Assembly: GCA_026705765.1 (NCBI GenBank)
Contig: JAPPAB010000023.1
Span: 1-62,648 of the forward strand
Length of the DNA stretch: 62,648 nt
Direction: 5' to 3'
DNA from: Gemmatimonadota bacterium
Lineage (GTDB): Bacteria > Latescibacterota > UBA2968
Positions within the stretch are counted from its first letter, which is position 1; every line of letters begins with the position of its first letter. The notes beneath the pieces are model-generated. The model was not told the DNA's origin. It ran no database searches and was given only the letters and a program-made list of their open reading frames with translations. Made by a program: the position numbers and the translations under genes. This document shows, piece after piece, positions 35,242 through 45,800 of this stretch.

Positions 35242-36828
35242 GTGGCAGCAATGTTTGAATACGGCGCAGTAGTTGGACAACCCGAATCCGATTCTACGGC
35301 TGTAAGCATATTGAGAAAGGGTGGTAATGCAGTCGATGCCGCTGTAACAGCGGCATTTCTCGCCTGTGTTCTATCGCCCAAATCCTGTGGCATTGGCGGT
35401 TATGGCGGCATGATGACCGCCTATATTGGCGGCGAAGTCGTCTGCATCGACTTTAACACAGTCGCGCCCCAGGAGGCCCATGACCGGATGTTTCGCGTAA
35501 CGCGCTCCGACGGGCGATTTGGTTCTGCAGTCAGCGGATATGCCAATTCAATCGGGTATAAAGCCATCTCCGTACCCGGCGTACTGGCAGGTCTTGGTCT
35601 GGCCCTGGAAAAATTTGGCAAAATGCCACTATCTGAAGTACTCGCACCTGCTATTCGCGCATGTGAACGCGGATTTCGGGTATCGGCAAACTACGCTACA
35701 GGCGTTGCCCAAAGCGAAGCGCGCATTCGCGAGTTCCCAGAAACAACCCGCTTATTGATGATCAGCGGCGAAGTACCCAAAAGCGGCGACCGTGCACAAA
35801 ACCCCTATTTGGGCAGAATGCTCAGTCAGGTTGCAGACAAAGGCGTACGCGAATTTTATGAGGGACGCATCGCAGAGCGCATTGTCAAACATATCCAGGA
35901 TAACGGTGGGATCTTATCGCGAGATGATCTGGCAAATTACGAAGCTCAAGTCGTTGAACCAGTACAAACGGCTTGCATGGAATACGATGTGTACAGCTCG
36001 CCCCTTTGCAGTGCTGGATTGAGCCTGGCACAAATGTGTGCCATTGCCGACGAAGCCGAATTAGACCTCTACGCACGAGACTCCGCTCGATTGGCCCATG
36101 GCATGGTCGAAATTATTCGCGCAGCATGGATGGATCGCTATCGGAATTTTGGCGATCCAAAGCAAATACCTGTAGATACAGACATGCTGATGTCGGATAT
36201 CAATATCGGTGCAAATGCCAAAGAAATTGCCACATATATCGCCGAAGGAAAACGCGGACAATCGCTGTTGCGACCATTTTATACGGGCGGTACGACGCAT
36301 ATTTGCACAATAGACGCGCAAAGCAATATGGTCGCACTAACCCTCACACATGGACCGGGCTATGGGTCTTTTGTAACCATTCCCCGCATGGGCTTATTGA
36401 TGAATGCGGGCATGTCCCGGTTTGACCCCGGATCGGGCTTAAAAAACTCTATTGCCCCCGGCAGAGCACCCATCATGAACATGGCACCAACCATTGTGTT
36501 GCAAGACGGCGAACCCGTCCTGACTGTGGGCGCGTCTGGCGGAACGCGCATCCCATCGTCTGTCTTTCAGGTCCTGGCGAGAAGATTAGTACTCGACGAA
36601 GATCCCGAATGGTCCATCGCAGCCCCTCGGGTACATTCAGAAGGCAACGAATGGGTAAGCATAGAAGAAGAATTCGGCGAAGCTGCGCCAGATTATCTGA
36701 ACTCAGTCGGATATAAAATAAACAAAAAGGGCGCGGCAGCCGCCCGTGTTCGGATGATTGAGATTGTGGAAGAAGGATTGCTGGCCATGTACGATCCGCG
36801 CATGAAAGCGCGAGAAAAAGGGTATTAA
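35242..36828 (+). CDS. Gamma-glutamyltransferase family protein
   Basis: 528 residues from the GTG at 35242, nine bases after AGGGGG; ATG 35251 is the alternative. The self-cleavage and nucleophile site is GGTTHICTID, with the first Thr of TTH as nucleophile, and the substrate glycine loop is ASGGTRIP. There is no signal peptide, unlike periplasmic Ggt, so it may act in the cytoplasm on a gamma-glutamyl or other amide. The gene follows the dehydrogenase by 43 nt and precedes the aminotransferase by 38 nt. Confidence 0.87.
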   Translation: MAAMFEYGAVVGQPESDSTAVSILRKGGNAVDAAVTAAFLACVLSPKSCGIGGYGGMMTAYIGGEVVCIDFNTVAPQEAHDRMFRVTRSDGRFGSAVSGYANSIGYKAISVPGVLAGLGLALEKFGKMPLSEVLAPAIRACERGFRVSANYATGVAQSEARIREFPETTRLLMISGEVPKSGDRAQNPYLGRMLSQVADKGVREFYEGRIAERIVKHIQDNGGILSRDDLANYEAQVVEPVQTACMEYDVYSSPLCSAGLSLAQMCAIADEAELDLYARDSARLAHGMVEIIRAAWMDRYRNFGDPKQIPVDTDMLMSDINIGANAKEIATYIAEGKRGQSLLRPFYTGGTTHICTIDAQSNMVALTLTHGPGYGSFVTIPRMGLLMNAGMSRFDPGSGLKNSIAPGRAPIMNMAPTIVLQDGEPVLTVGASGGTRIPSSVFQVLARRLVLDEDPEWSIAAPRVHSEGNEWVSIEEEFGEAAPDYLNSVGYKINKKGAAAARVRMIEIVEEGLLAMYDPRMKAREKGY

Positions 36829-36866
36829 AGCGGCCAGCAAATTCAAATACTCAGGAGATAAATCAC

Positions 36867-37985
36867 ATGGAGCGATATCCTTTTGGCAGTGGGCGTCCCG
36901 ATCCTTCATCATTTCCCAAGCGAGAATTGGCCGAAGCCGCCATGCGTATCTTGCCCGAAATGGGCAATGAACTGGCACTTTATCCCGGCACATTGGGATA
37001 TCAACCGATGCGACAGGTCCTGGCCGATCGCCTGTTGCGACGCGAAGGGATTGCCCCACCCGTAGAAGAAATCGCATTGACCAACGGCTCAATGCAGCCC
37101 GTGACCCTGATGGCGCAGATGTTTATCGATCAGCCTGGCGATGGCGTCGTCATGGAAGAATATTGCTATTCGGGCACAATTGGCGCATATAACAAAGAAG
37201 GCGCGGAATTGGTGGGCATTCCCGTGGATGAGCACGGCATGAGGATGGACGCGCTATCCGACGAATTAAAAAAACGGAGCGCCAACGGGAAACTGCCCAA
37301 ATTCATTTATGTACTCGCAACATTCCAAAATCCCACGGGTGCGATCATGCCCCTCGAACGGCGAAAAGAACTGTTGCAAATTGCCGCACAGTACGAGATC
37401 CCCGTCGTCGAAGACCACTGCTATGCCGACACGGTGTACGAAGACGATTATTACGTACCTTCCCTCTATACCCTCCCAGCAGAAGTACCCGTAGTACATA
37501 TTGAATCCCTCTCCAAAATTTTGGGGCCAGGTGTGCGTCTGGGATGCTTTTTTACCAAACAACCCCTCCTGGGCAAAATTTTGCAAATACGTCGAGACGG
37601 CGGCACGAGTTCACTCGCCGCAGCCATTGTGTACGAATACTTCCGCGAGCACCTGTGGACCCATGTCAATAACATCAACGCAATCGTAAAAGAAAAGCGC
37701 GACTTGATGTTTGAAATGCTGGGACAATCTCCCGACGCTTTTGAATGGTTCAGCCGTCCCAAAGGCGGATTATTTATCTGGGTCAAATTGCCCGATGCCA
37801 CCGATGTGATCGAATGCGAACAAATAGCTGAATCCCGTGGAATCGACTACGCCACCGGCAAAGCATTTCACGTACACCACGACGACGTGCCCTATTTGCG
37901 CCTCGCATTTGGCTACGCATCCCTCGCGCAAATCCGAGAAGGCATACCCAAGTTGGCAGAATGCGTCATGGCAACGCAGAAGTGA
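36867..37985 (+). CDS. Fold-type I PLP aminotransferase (MocR/2-aminoadipate transaminase-like, without HTH)
   Basis: 372 residues. The PLP lysine is in ESLSKILGPGVRLG (near 216), and FQNPTG and VVEDHCYAD are the other cofactor contacts. The layout matches 2-aminoadipate/MocR-type transaminases but lacks an N-terminal winged helix, so it is an enzyme and not a regulator. It follows a clear CAGGAG ribosome site. The operon partners suggest breakdown of a gamma-glutamyl or amino compound. Confidence 0.88.
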   Translation: MERYPFGSGRPDPSSFPKRELAEAAMRILPEMGNELALYPGTLGYQPMRQVLADRLLRREGIAPPVEEIALTNGSMQPVTLMAQMFIDQPGDGVVMEEYCYSGTIGAYNKEGAELVGIPVDEHGMRMDALSDELKKRSANGKLPKFIYVLATFQNPTGAIMPLERRKELLQIAAQYEIPVVEDHCYADTVYEDDYYVPSLYTLPAEVPVVHIESLSKILGPGVRLGCFFTKQPLLGKILQIRRDGGTSSLAAAIVYEYFREHLWTHVNNINAIVKEKRDLMFEMLGQSPDAFEWFSRPKGGLFIWVKLPDATDVIECEQIAESRGIDYATGKAFHVHHDDVPYLRLAFGYASLAQIREGIPKLAECVMATQK

Positions 37986-38041
37986 AGTTTTGAGCCGCTT
38001 ATTGATCTTTCAATTACAATACAATCACGGAGATTTGGTTC

Positions 38042-38230
38042 ATGGAGGATTTACCAGTAGCCTCCGAGCCTGATAAAACAACAGGTCTGCCCTCAAGCAC
38101 CGCTATCATCTGGCAAGAATGGACACAAAAACACGCGCAAAATGCACCTACGCTTGAACAAGTGCAAGAAATCACAAAAAAAGTTAAACTCAATGTGACA
38201 CACACCATTCTGGAAGACCAGAAAATCTAA
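38042..38230 (+). CDS. Small protein sharing its tail with the FitA-like antitoxin
   Basis: 62 residues. The first half (EDLPVASEPDKTTGLPSSTAIIW) is not recognised. The second half, APTLEQVQEITKKVKLNV then THTILE, is almost identical to the C-terminus of the ribbon-helix-helix protein at 39652-39960. It has no DNA-binding region of its own. It may be a decayed antitoxin or a free tail peptide. The ~200 nt after it hold a frame with a stop (TFDPENPFF..., then TLGEMIKNMRHSF) that looks like a decayed gene. Confidence 0.45.
   Translation: MEDLPVASEPDKTTGLPSSTAIIWQEWTQKHAQNAPTLEQVQEITKKVKLNVTHTILEDQKI
38134..38215 (+). repeat. Duplicated antitoxin-tail sequence, copy 1
   Basis: About 82 bp, roughly 87% identical to 39871-39954. 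It encodes the shared tail APTLEQVQEITKKVKLNV plus flanking residues. Confidence 0.85.
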
Positions 38231-38435
38231 TAAGCTCAGATATTGACCTGAATGCTTTAGCTCAGCAAGCCAACATTTTGACATTTGATCCTGAAAATCC
38301 TTTTTTTTACTAAAAAACCAAAAAAGGAACTTTCTTCTCCGTTGAAGACACTTTAGGAGAAATGATCAAGAATATGCGCCACTCTTTCTGAAAGCCCACT
38401 TATGAACTTATGAATAGAAATATAAAGAGGCTATC

Positions 38436-39419
38436 ATGGATTTAACGAAAGCAGTAGCACTATTTAAAGAGTTGGAAGCGAAGATTTCCAATAACAGAGA
38501 TTATCTGAGGAGCCATGAATCAGTTACACGAGTACTGCTCGTGGACCCTGTATTAGAGATACTAGGATGGAATGTCAGAGACCCAAATCTTGTTCAGCTT
38601 GAATTCAAAACTGCGACACAAAAGAGGAAGCGTGCGGACTACCTTCTCAAACATGACGGCCAGGACCTTGCAATTGTTGAGACCAAACGTTATGATCCAT
38701 CATTTAACCCCAATGACTATCGCGATCAAGGCAATGGATATGCCACTGATTCTGGTGTCGCGTTCTTCATCCTTACTAACGGAGCGCGTTGGGCTTTGTA
38801 CAAGCGGGAAGTACTTACGCCCTTAGAAAATCTCGAACCAATAGTTGACTTCAACATAATGGATGATAACCCTACACGATGTGCGCTGAATGCCCTTTCA
38901 ATTTGGATGCCGAATCTCGCTTCCGGTGATCCCGACCCTGTCAGTACATCTTTGTTCGGCACAGGTAACGAGCAACCAGATACTCCTGTAACAAGTAATC
39001 CGCCAACTATCGAACCTGATACTGAGTCTGGGTGGATTTTGCTGAAAAATCTCTCAGGCCTGGACAAGTATAGTCCGAAACCAAGACACATCAAATTCCC
39101 TGATGGATGCACTGAACAGTTCCGATCTTCTTCAGTAGGCGTTCTAAAGGAAACAGCGAAGTGGCTCATAGAAAATGGAAAGCTAAAATCTGAAAACGCT
39201 CAGATACCACATCCTAAAATTCAAGACCGTTATATAGCGTCCAGTACAGAGCAACTGCACCCTTCAGGCCAGAGATTTACAACTTCTGAATTAGTAGGTG
39301 CTGATGTGTATATCGAAAAGAATTGGGAAGCTCAAGACTCGATAGATGGGGCGATAGCACTCCTTGAACACTTCGGAGTGGATCCAAGCAATGTCCAAGT
39401 CCGTTTGAATAGGGTATGA
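38436..39419 (+). CDS. Stand-alone nuclease-like protein with type I restriction HsdR N-terminal domain
   Basis: 327 residues. The N-terminal ~160 residues match the HSDR_N/T1R nuclease fold: VLLVDPVLEILGWNV, then the PD-(D/E)XK core as Asp in RADYLL and E-x-K in AIVETKR. The C-terminal part (SGWILLKNLSGLDKYSPKP, FGVDPSNVQVRL) is a separate domain I do not recognise. No helicase, methyltransferase or specificity gene is nearby, so this is not a type I system. It could be a solitary nuclease in the small accessory patch around it. Confidence 0.78.
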   Translation: MDLTKAVALFKELEAKISNNRDYLRSHESVTRVLLVDPVLEILGWNVRDPNLVQLEFKTATQKRKRADYLLKHDGQDLAIVETKRYDPSFNPNDYRDQGNGYATDSGVAFFILTNGARWALYKREVLTPLENLEPIVDFNIMDDNPTRCALNALSIWMPNLASGDPDPVSTSLFGTGNEQPDTPVTSNPPTIEPDTESGWILLKNLSGLDKYSPKPRHIKFPDGCTEQFRSSSVGVLKETAKWLIENGKLKSENAQIPHPKIQDRYIASSTEQLHPSGQRFTTSELVGADVYIEKNWEAQDSIDGAIALLEHFGVDPSNVQVRLNRV

Positions 39420-39651
39420 GTGCCACTGGTCGCTATTGGGGTAGGCCTATAAAAATAAACTCATCAGCCAAGAGCACGATGTGAATACACTGTCAGTGCC
39501 AGAACGTCTGCCAATCTGAGAATGAGGCGGAAGATGACACCTTCGCAGAGCAAGTCGAAAGGCAGATCAAGGCCGTAAAAAAGAAGAAGGTGACCTGGAC
39601 GAGAGCCAGAGCATCAAAATTGTATATTTTCTCGGAATTGGAGGTAAGAAG

Positions 39652-39960
39652 ATGGCCAGCATGACAATACGTAATCTTAGCGATGACATTAAGCAACGTC
39701 TGCGCATCCAGGCGGCTGAGCATGGCCACTCAATGGAAGAGGAAGCGCGGATAATTTTGCGTGCTGCGCTTATGGAGCACACGCCTCCCATCAATTTAGC
39801 ACGCGCTATACACGATCGATTTGCGCCCCTGGGCGGTGTGGAACTGGATATACCGCCGCGCGAGCCGATGCGCGCCCAACATGCGCCTACGCTTGAACAG
39901 GTCCAAGAAATCACAAAAAAAGTCAAACTCAATGTGACACAAACCATATTGGAATTCTGA
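39652..39960 (+). CDS. FitA-like ribbon-helix-helix antitoxin
   Basis: 102 residues. The N-terminus (MTIRNLSDDIKQRLRIQAAEHGHSMEEEAR) is a FitA/StbC-type ribbon-helix-helix DNA-binding domain. The ribosome site GGAGGT lies six bases before the ATG. The C-terminal tail, which in FitA proteins binds the PIN-domain toxin, is shared with the small protein at 38042. No PIN toxin follows; a HicB-like gene starts 3 nt later. It may control its own operon. Confidence 0.8.
   Translation: MASMTIRNLSDDIKQRLRIQAAEHGHSMEEEARIILRAALMEHTPPINLARAIHDRFAPLGGVELDIPPREPMRAQHAPTLEQVQEITKKVKLNVTQTILEF
39871..39954 (+). repeat. Duplicated antitoxin-tail sequence, copy 2
   Basis: Partner of 38134-38215. The match includes the codons of the FitA-like tail and differs by a 2-3 base indel at its left end. 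Confidence 0.85.
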
Positions 39961-39963
39961 TTC

Positions 39964-40398
39964 ATGCAATACGCTTATCCATGCAATCTGATTCCCGATC
40001 ACGAAGAAGGCGAGGGATTCGTCGTGACCTTCCCCGACGTACCGGGAGCCATAACGGGGGCGCAAACCAGGGAAGAATCTCTTTGTTTAGCTGAAGACGT
40101 CCTTGTCGCTATGCTCGCTGTGTACGTCCAACAGCAACGGACAATCCCAACCCCAAGCCCTGTTGCCGACGGTCAGGAACTCGTCGCAGTCCCGCCTATC
40201 GCCGCCGCCAAGTTGGCTCTCTATACGGCCATGCGCGAGCAGGGGATCACTGGGGACGCGCTCGCCGTTCGTCTAAACCTGAGCGATTCCGCCATCCGCA
40301 AATTGCTCGACCCGGATTGCTTCTCCCATATCAGTCAGATCATGAAAGCACTCCGAACCGTTGGGCGCAGTCTCGTTATAGAAGACAGAGCGGCATAG
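39964..40398 (+). CDS. HicB-family antitoxin-like protein with HTH
   Basis: 144 residues. The N-terminal HicB fold is clear (GEGFVVTFPDVPGAITGAQTREE). A C-terminal helix-turn-helix (KLALYTAMREQGITGDALAVRLNLSDSAIRKLLD) binds operator DNA in this family. There is no hicA next to it, and the gene in front is a FitA-like antitoxin with a 3-nt gap. The pair thus lacks both expected toxins. Confidence 0.8.
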   Translation: MQYAYPCNLIPDHEEGEGFVVTFPDVPGAITGAQTREESLCLAEDVLVAMLAVYVQQQRTIPTPSPVADGQELVAVPPIAAAKLALYTAMREQGITGDALAVRLNLSDSAIRKLLDPDCFSHISQIMKALRTVGRSLVIEDRAA

Positions 40399-40500
40399 TT
40401 GTCCAGATGTAAAAAAAATCTGGATCGCGGCTCAAAACCATGCCGCGATGACGGCTTGCATATACAGTAGCAGGCAAAAAAATAAAAATAGGAGTATAAT

Positions 40501-41292
40501 GTGAGCGCACCACCAATCCCAGAGCGTCCACCCATCCCGGGTGTCAGACACATCGTCGCAATCGCCAGTGGCAAAGGCGGCGTGGGCAAAACCACGACCG
40601 CGTCAAATCTGGCTGTGGCAATGGCACAATCGGGTCACGCCGTGGGATTGATGGACGCGGATATTTACGGACCCAATGTACCGATTATGATGGGCAGCAA
40701 AGCGCAGCCCCAGATGACACCGGAGCAAAAAATTGAACCCCTTGAGCTGTACGGTGTAAAAATGGTATCTCTGGGATTAATCGCCGGCGATGGCGTACCC
40801 ATCATCTGGCGTGGACCAATGTTAGCCAAAATGGTCACCCAATTCGTGCGCGACGTGGCCTGGGCACCGCTCGATTGCCTGGTTATCGACTTGCCTCCAG
40901 GCACTGGCGATGTGCAACTGACCCTGACCCAATCGACCCCATTGGATGGCGCGGTCATCGTAACGACCCCCCCCCTGGTCGCCCTGGAAGACGTGCGGCG
41001 CGGCGTCGAAATGTTTCACACCGTTGAAGTACCCGTACTCGGTGTAATCGAAAACATGAGCACTTATATATGCAGCAAGTGCGGCACAGAAACGCCGATC
41101 TTTGGTCAGGGAGGCGGCGAACGCACAGCAAAAGCCTATAACGTGCCATTTTTGGGCGCAATTCCCCTGCATCTACAGGTACAAATGGGAAGTGACACAG
41201 GAGAACCAATCGTAGCCTCTGATCCCGACTCGCCTCTGGCAAAGATATACCGCGACATCGCCGACAGCATCTGGCAATCGCTGGAGATGTGA
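40501..41292 (+). CDS. Mrp/NBP35-type iron-sulfur carrier ATPase
   Basis: 263 residues from a GTG after AGGAG. The deviant Walker A is GKGGVGKTTT (near 24-33), followed by MDADIYGPNVP and a CSKCG pair near residue 193 that binds the Fe-S cluster. It lacks the N-terminal DUF59/MIP18 domain of E. coli Mrp. It assembles or delivers Fe-S clusters in the cytoplasm. A terminator follows. Confidence 0.92.
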   Translation: MSAPPIPERPPIPGVRHIVAIASGKGGVGKTTTASNLAVAMAQSGHAVGLMDADIYGPNVPIMMGSKAQPQMTPEQKIEPLELYGVKMVSLGLIAGDGVPIIWRGPMLAKMVTQFVRDVAWAPLDCLVIDLPPGTGDVQLTLTQSTPLDGAVIVTTPPLVALEDVRRGVEMFHTVEVPVLGVIENMSTYICSKCGTETPIFGQGGGERTAKAYNVPFLGAIPLHLQVQMGSDTGEPIVASDPDSPLAKIYRDIADSIWQSLEM

Positions 41293-41319
41293 AATTGCAC
41301 GCACAATCGCATGTCACAA

Positions 41320-41350
41320 GAAGGCGGTCGTTATGCGAGCGCCTTTTTTT
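41320..41350 (+). terminator. Rho-independent terminator after the Mrp gene
   Basis: Stem AAGGCG-g-TCG / CGA-g-CGCCTT with a 5-nt loop, followed by a T-run. Confidence 0.8.
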
Positions 41351-41359
41351 ATTTCTCTC

Positions 41360-41388
41360 TTGAAAACTATACACCTGTTCAGTATATT
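41360..41388 (+). promoter_or_regulatory. Sigma70-type promoter of the RND efflux operon
   Basis: TTGAAA (41360-41365), a 17-bp spacer and TATATT (41383-41388). It sits directly after the terminator and predicts a ~78-nt leader. Confidence 0.55.
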
Positions 41389-41472
41389 TAATAATGTTTT
41401 CCGAAACCAGTCTTCCCACTGGTGCGTCAAAGGTCTTGTAGAATTCAGGCATACTCCAACCTGTGAGGATAA

Positions 41473-42723
41473 ATGATGTTGCAGCGCATATCGGTTATAC
41501 TCGGAATTCTAATGGTTCTTTGGGCATTTTCCGGCTGCAGCGAGGACGCCACTGCCGACAAGGCATCTGCTGATAGCACGGCAAAGACCAGTTCTGCCAA
41601 AGCTGATTCTGCCAAAGCTGATTCTGCCAAAGTTGCCGCAAAGCAGAAGCGCACCAAACAACCGAATCCAAAGGCCAAAAATCAACCAAATCCCAACCGC
41701 AAAAATCAAAAACCGAGAGTTGCCGAGGGGGTCCCCGTAAAAGTATCTGTCGTGGGAACGGGCAAAATCTCCCAGCATGTGCTCTATAGCGCCACAGTAG
41801 AAGCCGAGGAAACCATCGACATTTACGCGCGAGGCTCCGGATTGGTGCGGCGCGTACTGATCGAAGAAGGGGAGCGTGTGCGCGAGGGCCAGGTACTGAT
41901 CGAACTGGTTGACGACGAATTAAAACTCAATGAAGCCGAGGCGAAATTGGCGTATCAAAAGCTGGAAAGCCAGCTCAAACGAAAAGAAGAGTTATTTAAT
42001 CGACAACTCCTGGCAAAAGAAGAATACGAAGACCTCAAAATCAATGTTGAACAGAGCAAAATTCGGTGGGAACGCGCCCGATTATCCCTCGATTATGCGC
42101 GCGTGCGCGCGCCGGTAAGCGGAGTCATATCAAGGCGCTCGGTCAAGCTGGGCGACCGCATAGGTGCCAGCACCAAGCTCTACGAAATGGTCAACCTGAG
42201 CCGTTTAATCGCGTATGTACACGTACCGGGACAGGGCATGCACAATTTGGCGGTTGGACAGCCCGCACTCATAACAACAGATTTCTTACCCGGTACAAAA
42301 TTTGAAGGAAAAATCTTGCGTATCAGCCCGGTCGTCGATCCCGGATCGGGCACCTTTAAAGTAACCCTGGAACTGAAATCAAAGAATCGGCTGCTGCGGC
42401 CCGGCATGTTTGTCAATGCACACATCGTCACAGCGACCCACCCCCAGGCTATCCTCGTACCCAAGCGGGCTGTGGTGTATGACGATGGCATGCCGCACGT
42501 ATTCGTCGTGTCGGACAGCACGGTCAACAAAGTGCGCTTTGAAATGGGCTTTGACGACACCGAATTTGTCGAAGTACTCGCGGGCGTAAAAAAAGGCGAT
42601 CAGATAGTCGTGGTAGGGCAAAACGGTTTGAAGGACAAAGCCAAAGTGCGAATCATCGAAGGTGAAGGATTGCGCATTCCCGCGGAGCCAGATTCAACTG
42701 GGGAACAGGCAGAAAAAACGTGA
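41473..42723 (+). CDS. RND efflux periplasmic adaptor lipoprotein (HlyD/AcrA type)
   Basis: 416 residues. The lipoprotein signal ends with WAFSGC, so Cys23 (second Met: Cys22) is the likely acylation site. A low-complexity linker with SAKAD repeats and many Lys/Asn follows. Then come a barrel-sandwich half (ARGSGLVRRVLIEEGERVREGQVL), an alpha-hairpin, and the second half (YARVRAPVSGVISRRSVKLGD), then the beta-barrel domain. It links the inner-membrane RND pump to the TolC-like channel. It starts after GAGGATAA. Confidence 0.9.
   Translation: MMLQRISVILGILMVLWAFSGCSEDATADKASADSTAKTSSAKADSAKADSAKVAAKQKRTKQPNPKAKNQPNPNRKNQKPRVAEGVPVKVSVVGTGKISQHVLYSATVEAEETIDIYARGSGLVRRVLIEEGERVREGQVLIELVDDELKLNEAEAKLAYQKLESQLKRKEELFNRQLLAKEEYEDLKINVEQSKIRWERARLSLDYARVRAPVSGVISRRSVKLGDRIGASTKLYEMVNLSRLIAYVHVPGQGMHNLAVGQPALITTDFLPGTKFEGKILRISPVVDPGSGTFKVTLELKSKNRLLRPGMFVNAHIVTATHPQAILVPKRAVVYDDGMPHVFVVSDSTVNKVRFEMGFDDTEFVEVLAGVKKGDQIVVVGQNGLKDKAKVRIIEGEGLRIPAEPDSTGEQAEKT
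41593..41637 (+). repeat. 15-bp tandem repeat coding SAKAD units
   Basis: Three 15-bp units (tctgccaaagctgat; the last ends gttgcc) in the linker of the adaptor lipoprotein, after the acylated Cys. The first two units are identical. Confidence 0.85.
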
Positions 42724-42818
42724 TGAGGTATCTCTTGTTTACCTGTCATTGTATGAAAATAGCGAATCGCAGACCTTAATGTGTGGGCGGTTCGCTGATT
42801 TTTTATGCGGAGCGATAC

Positions 42819-45800
42819 ATGCAAAACAATATGGAATCAGAAATTCAGGACAATGTAAAACGGGATTTTTCTCGCACATTTGAGATTACAACTCGGCGGC
42901 CCGTAGCGATCTTTATGGTCGTCCTGGCCGTTGCCGTATTTGGCTATGTGTCTTATCAGCAACTGCCGCTAAACATGATGCCCGACATCTCATATCCAAC
43001 GCTAACAGTGCGTACCGAATATCCCGATACCGCACCCGAGGAAGTTGAAAATTTGATCTCAAGGCCCATTGAGCAGCGCCTGGGAGTCGTGAGCAATCTC
43101 GTAAGCATTACATCGATCTCCAGACCCGGCATGTCCGATGTAATCCTGGAATTTGGCTGGGACACCGATATGAATGATGCCGTGCAAACAGTGCGCGAAA
43201 ACCTCGACCGCCTCAACTTGCCGCGCGGCGTCAATCGCCCATTGATATTGCGCTACGACCCCACGCAAGACCCCATAATGCGCGTTGGGATTTACGGCAA
43301 CGAGAATATGTATGTATTGCGCCATATTGCCGAAGAAGAAATCAAGCAAGAACTGGAAGCACTCAAAGGCGTAGCTGCGGCGCGTGTAAAAGGCGGACTC
43401 GAAGAAGAAATTCGAGTTGAGATCAGCGAACGACAACTGGCACTGATGGGGCTTAATATCAACACCATCAACCGACGGTTGCAGGAGGAAAATGTCAACC
43501 TGGCTGGCGGCAGTTTGCTGGACGGACAAACGCAGTACCTCGTGCGCACGCTGAATGAATTTCGCACCATTGACGAAATTGCCAATCTGGTAGTCGGCGA
43601 CCGCAATGATATTGAAATCCGGGTAAAAGATGTGGGGCAAGTTTATCGCACGCACAAAGAGCGAGAGATCATCACGCGGGTCAATAGTGTAGAAAGTGTA
43701 GAAATCGAAATTTTTAAGGAAGCCGACGCCAATATCGTAGCCACAGCACAGCGCGTGCGCGACCGCCTGTTTGGCACACCCGAACAATTGGCATACATAG
43801 AAAAACTCAAAGCGGGCGAGATCGAAAAAGCCAAAGCCAACGACCGGCGAGAACAGGTACGGCAATTTGTACAGATGAAAGAGATGACGAGTTTTATCGC
43901 CTTTACATTGCCCGAAGGCGTGGACATGGAAATGCTGTCCGATCAATCGACATTTATTGAATCATCGGTCAATGAGGTCAAGCAAACCGCGCTGATAGGC
44001 GGGTTGCTCGCCATACTGGTCCTGTACATCTTCCTTCGCAATCCATCTCACACAGCTATTGTGGGCCTCGCCATCCCAATTTCAATTGTGGCGACCTTTG
44101 CCCCTATGAACATCTTTGGCGTATCCCTGAATATCATGTCTCTGGGCGGGTTGGCACTCGGTATTGGAATGCTGGTTGACAATGCCATTGTCGTATTGGA
44201 AAGCATTTTTCGGTGCCGCGAAGAAGGCGACGATATGATTTCAGCCACCGTCCGGGGGACCGGGGAAGTCGGTGGGGCGGTTTTTGCATCCACACTGACA
44301 ACTGTGGCGGTATTTTTTCCCATCGTATTTGTCGAAGGCGTGGCCGGGCAGATCTTTGGCGACATGGCACTAACCGTTGTCTTTTCACTCCTGGCATCTC
44401 TGGGCGTCGCGCTATTCTTTATCCCCATGCTGGCTTCGCGGCAAGTGCATCTGGCACGCGGTGATAGCGAAGGGCAAAGCAGGCGTCTGATGCAGTCTGA
44501 AGTATTGCAATTGCGTTCAGTCGCGTGGTTACTCGAAGGTATGGGCCTGAAAAACAGGGGCGAAAATGCGCTTCAATATCACGCCATGAATTCTCGTACG
44601 CTATTGATGCGCGTGCCAATTGGCTTTGCCTACTTGTTGGGCGAATACGTCGCCCGCACATTGTGGCTTGCAAGTGTAATCGCGATCGTGGCACTCAAAG
44701 CCGTATTCACTGTATTGGCGGTTCTTCTATACCCCATCATCTATCCCGGATGGGGATTTTATTGCTGGCTCGGTTCTGGACCATTATGGCGCCAGAAAAT
44801 AAATCGCCTGTGGGGTCCTTTGTGCGCCTGGGCTGAGGATCGCGACCTGTTTGGCAAAGCATGGGTGCGGATAATATGGGACGATCTGCTGTCATTTATC
44901 ACACCCCAAAATTTGGGACGCGACCTGGGTGTACAAACGCGATGGACGGGAAGAACATTGAAGCGTCTCTTCCACTGGGTCTGGGACCGCGCGATATGGA
45001 AGCGCGTTTTAAAAATCGCACCAGTGCTCCTCGGCGCAGTGGGCGTTTTGCTACTCTTTGTACTCGGCGCGGTTTATTTTCTACTTCGATTCTTGATCTT
45101 TACCACACTCATCCTGGTCGGCAAAATACTGATCCTGGCGCTCATGTTTGTATTTTTAACCGGATTGGTCGCATTGCTGGTAATCGCCCTTATCCTCTTG
45201 CCCATCCTCGCGCCCGTGCTGTTTTTATTTGAACGCGGTTTTGCAGCCATTCGGCGTGCTTACACACCTTTTATCCGCTGGGCATTACACAACAGACTGA
45301 GTATTGTAGCGGGTGCTGTGGTACCTTTTGCAATATGCTGGATGGTCTTATTGCCCCGACTGGGCAATGAATTGATCCCGCAAGTGCATCAGGGCGAATT
45401 TAATGTGGATATTGGTTTGCCCGTGGGTACGCCTCTCGAAATGACCGATGAAACCCTGAAGCTCATCGAATCACGGGTGATGGATGCTTATGATGTAGGT
45501 GCGATTTCTTCGACAGTTGGCGTGGATAAAACCGATATCACATCGTCTGATCAGGGCGAACACACCGGGGTTGTGTCTGTGGTACTGGAGGATATCGAAA
45601 CAGACAGCCCCCAAAATGTAATGGCGGGTTGGGGACAGGACCTGCTGACATTGCCCACACGTATTTGGGGCGGCATCAAAGGGGAAAGTGTTTTGGCACA
45701 GCGCGAAGACGCATTGATGGCTGACTTGCGAAACAGGCTCTCGGATTTGCCTCAGATAAAAGCCGATTTTTCACGTCCCGCACTATTTAGTTTTAAGACA

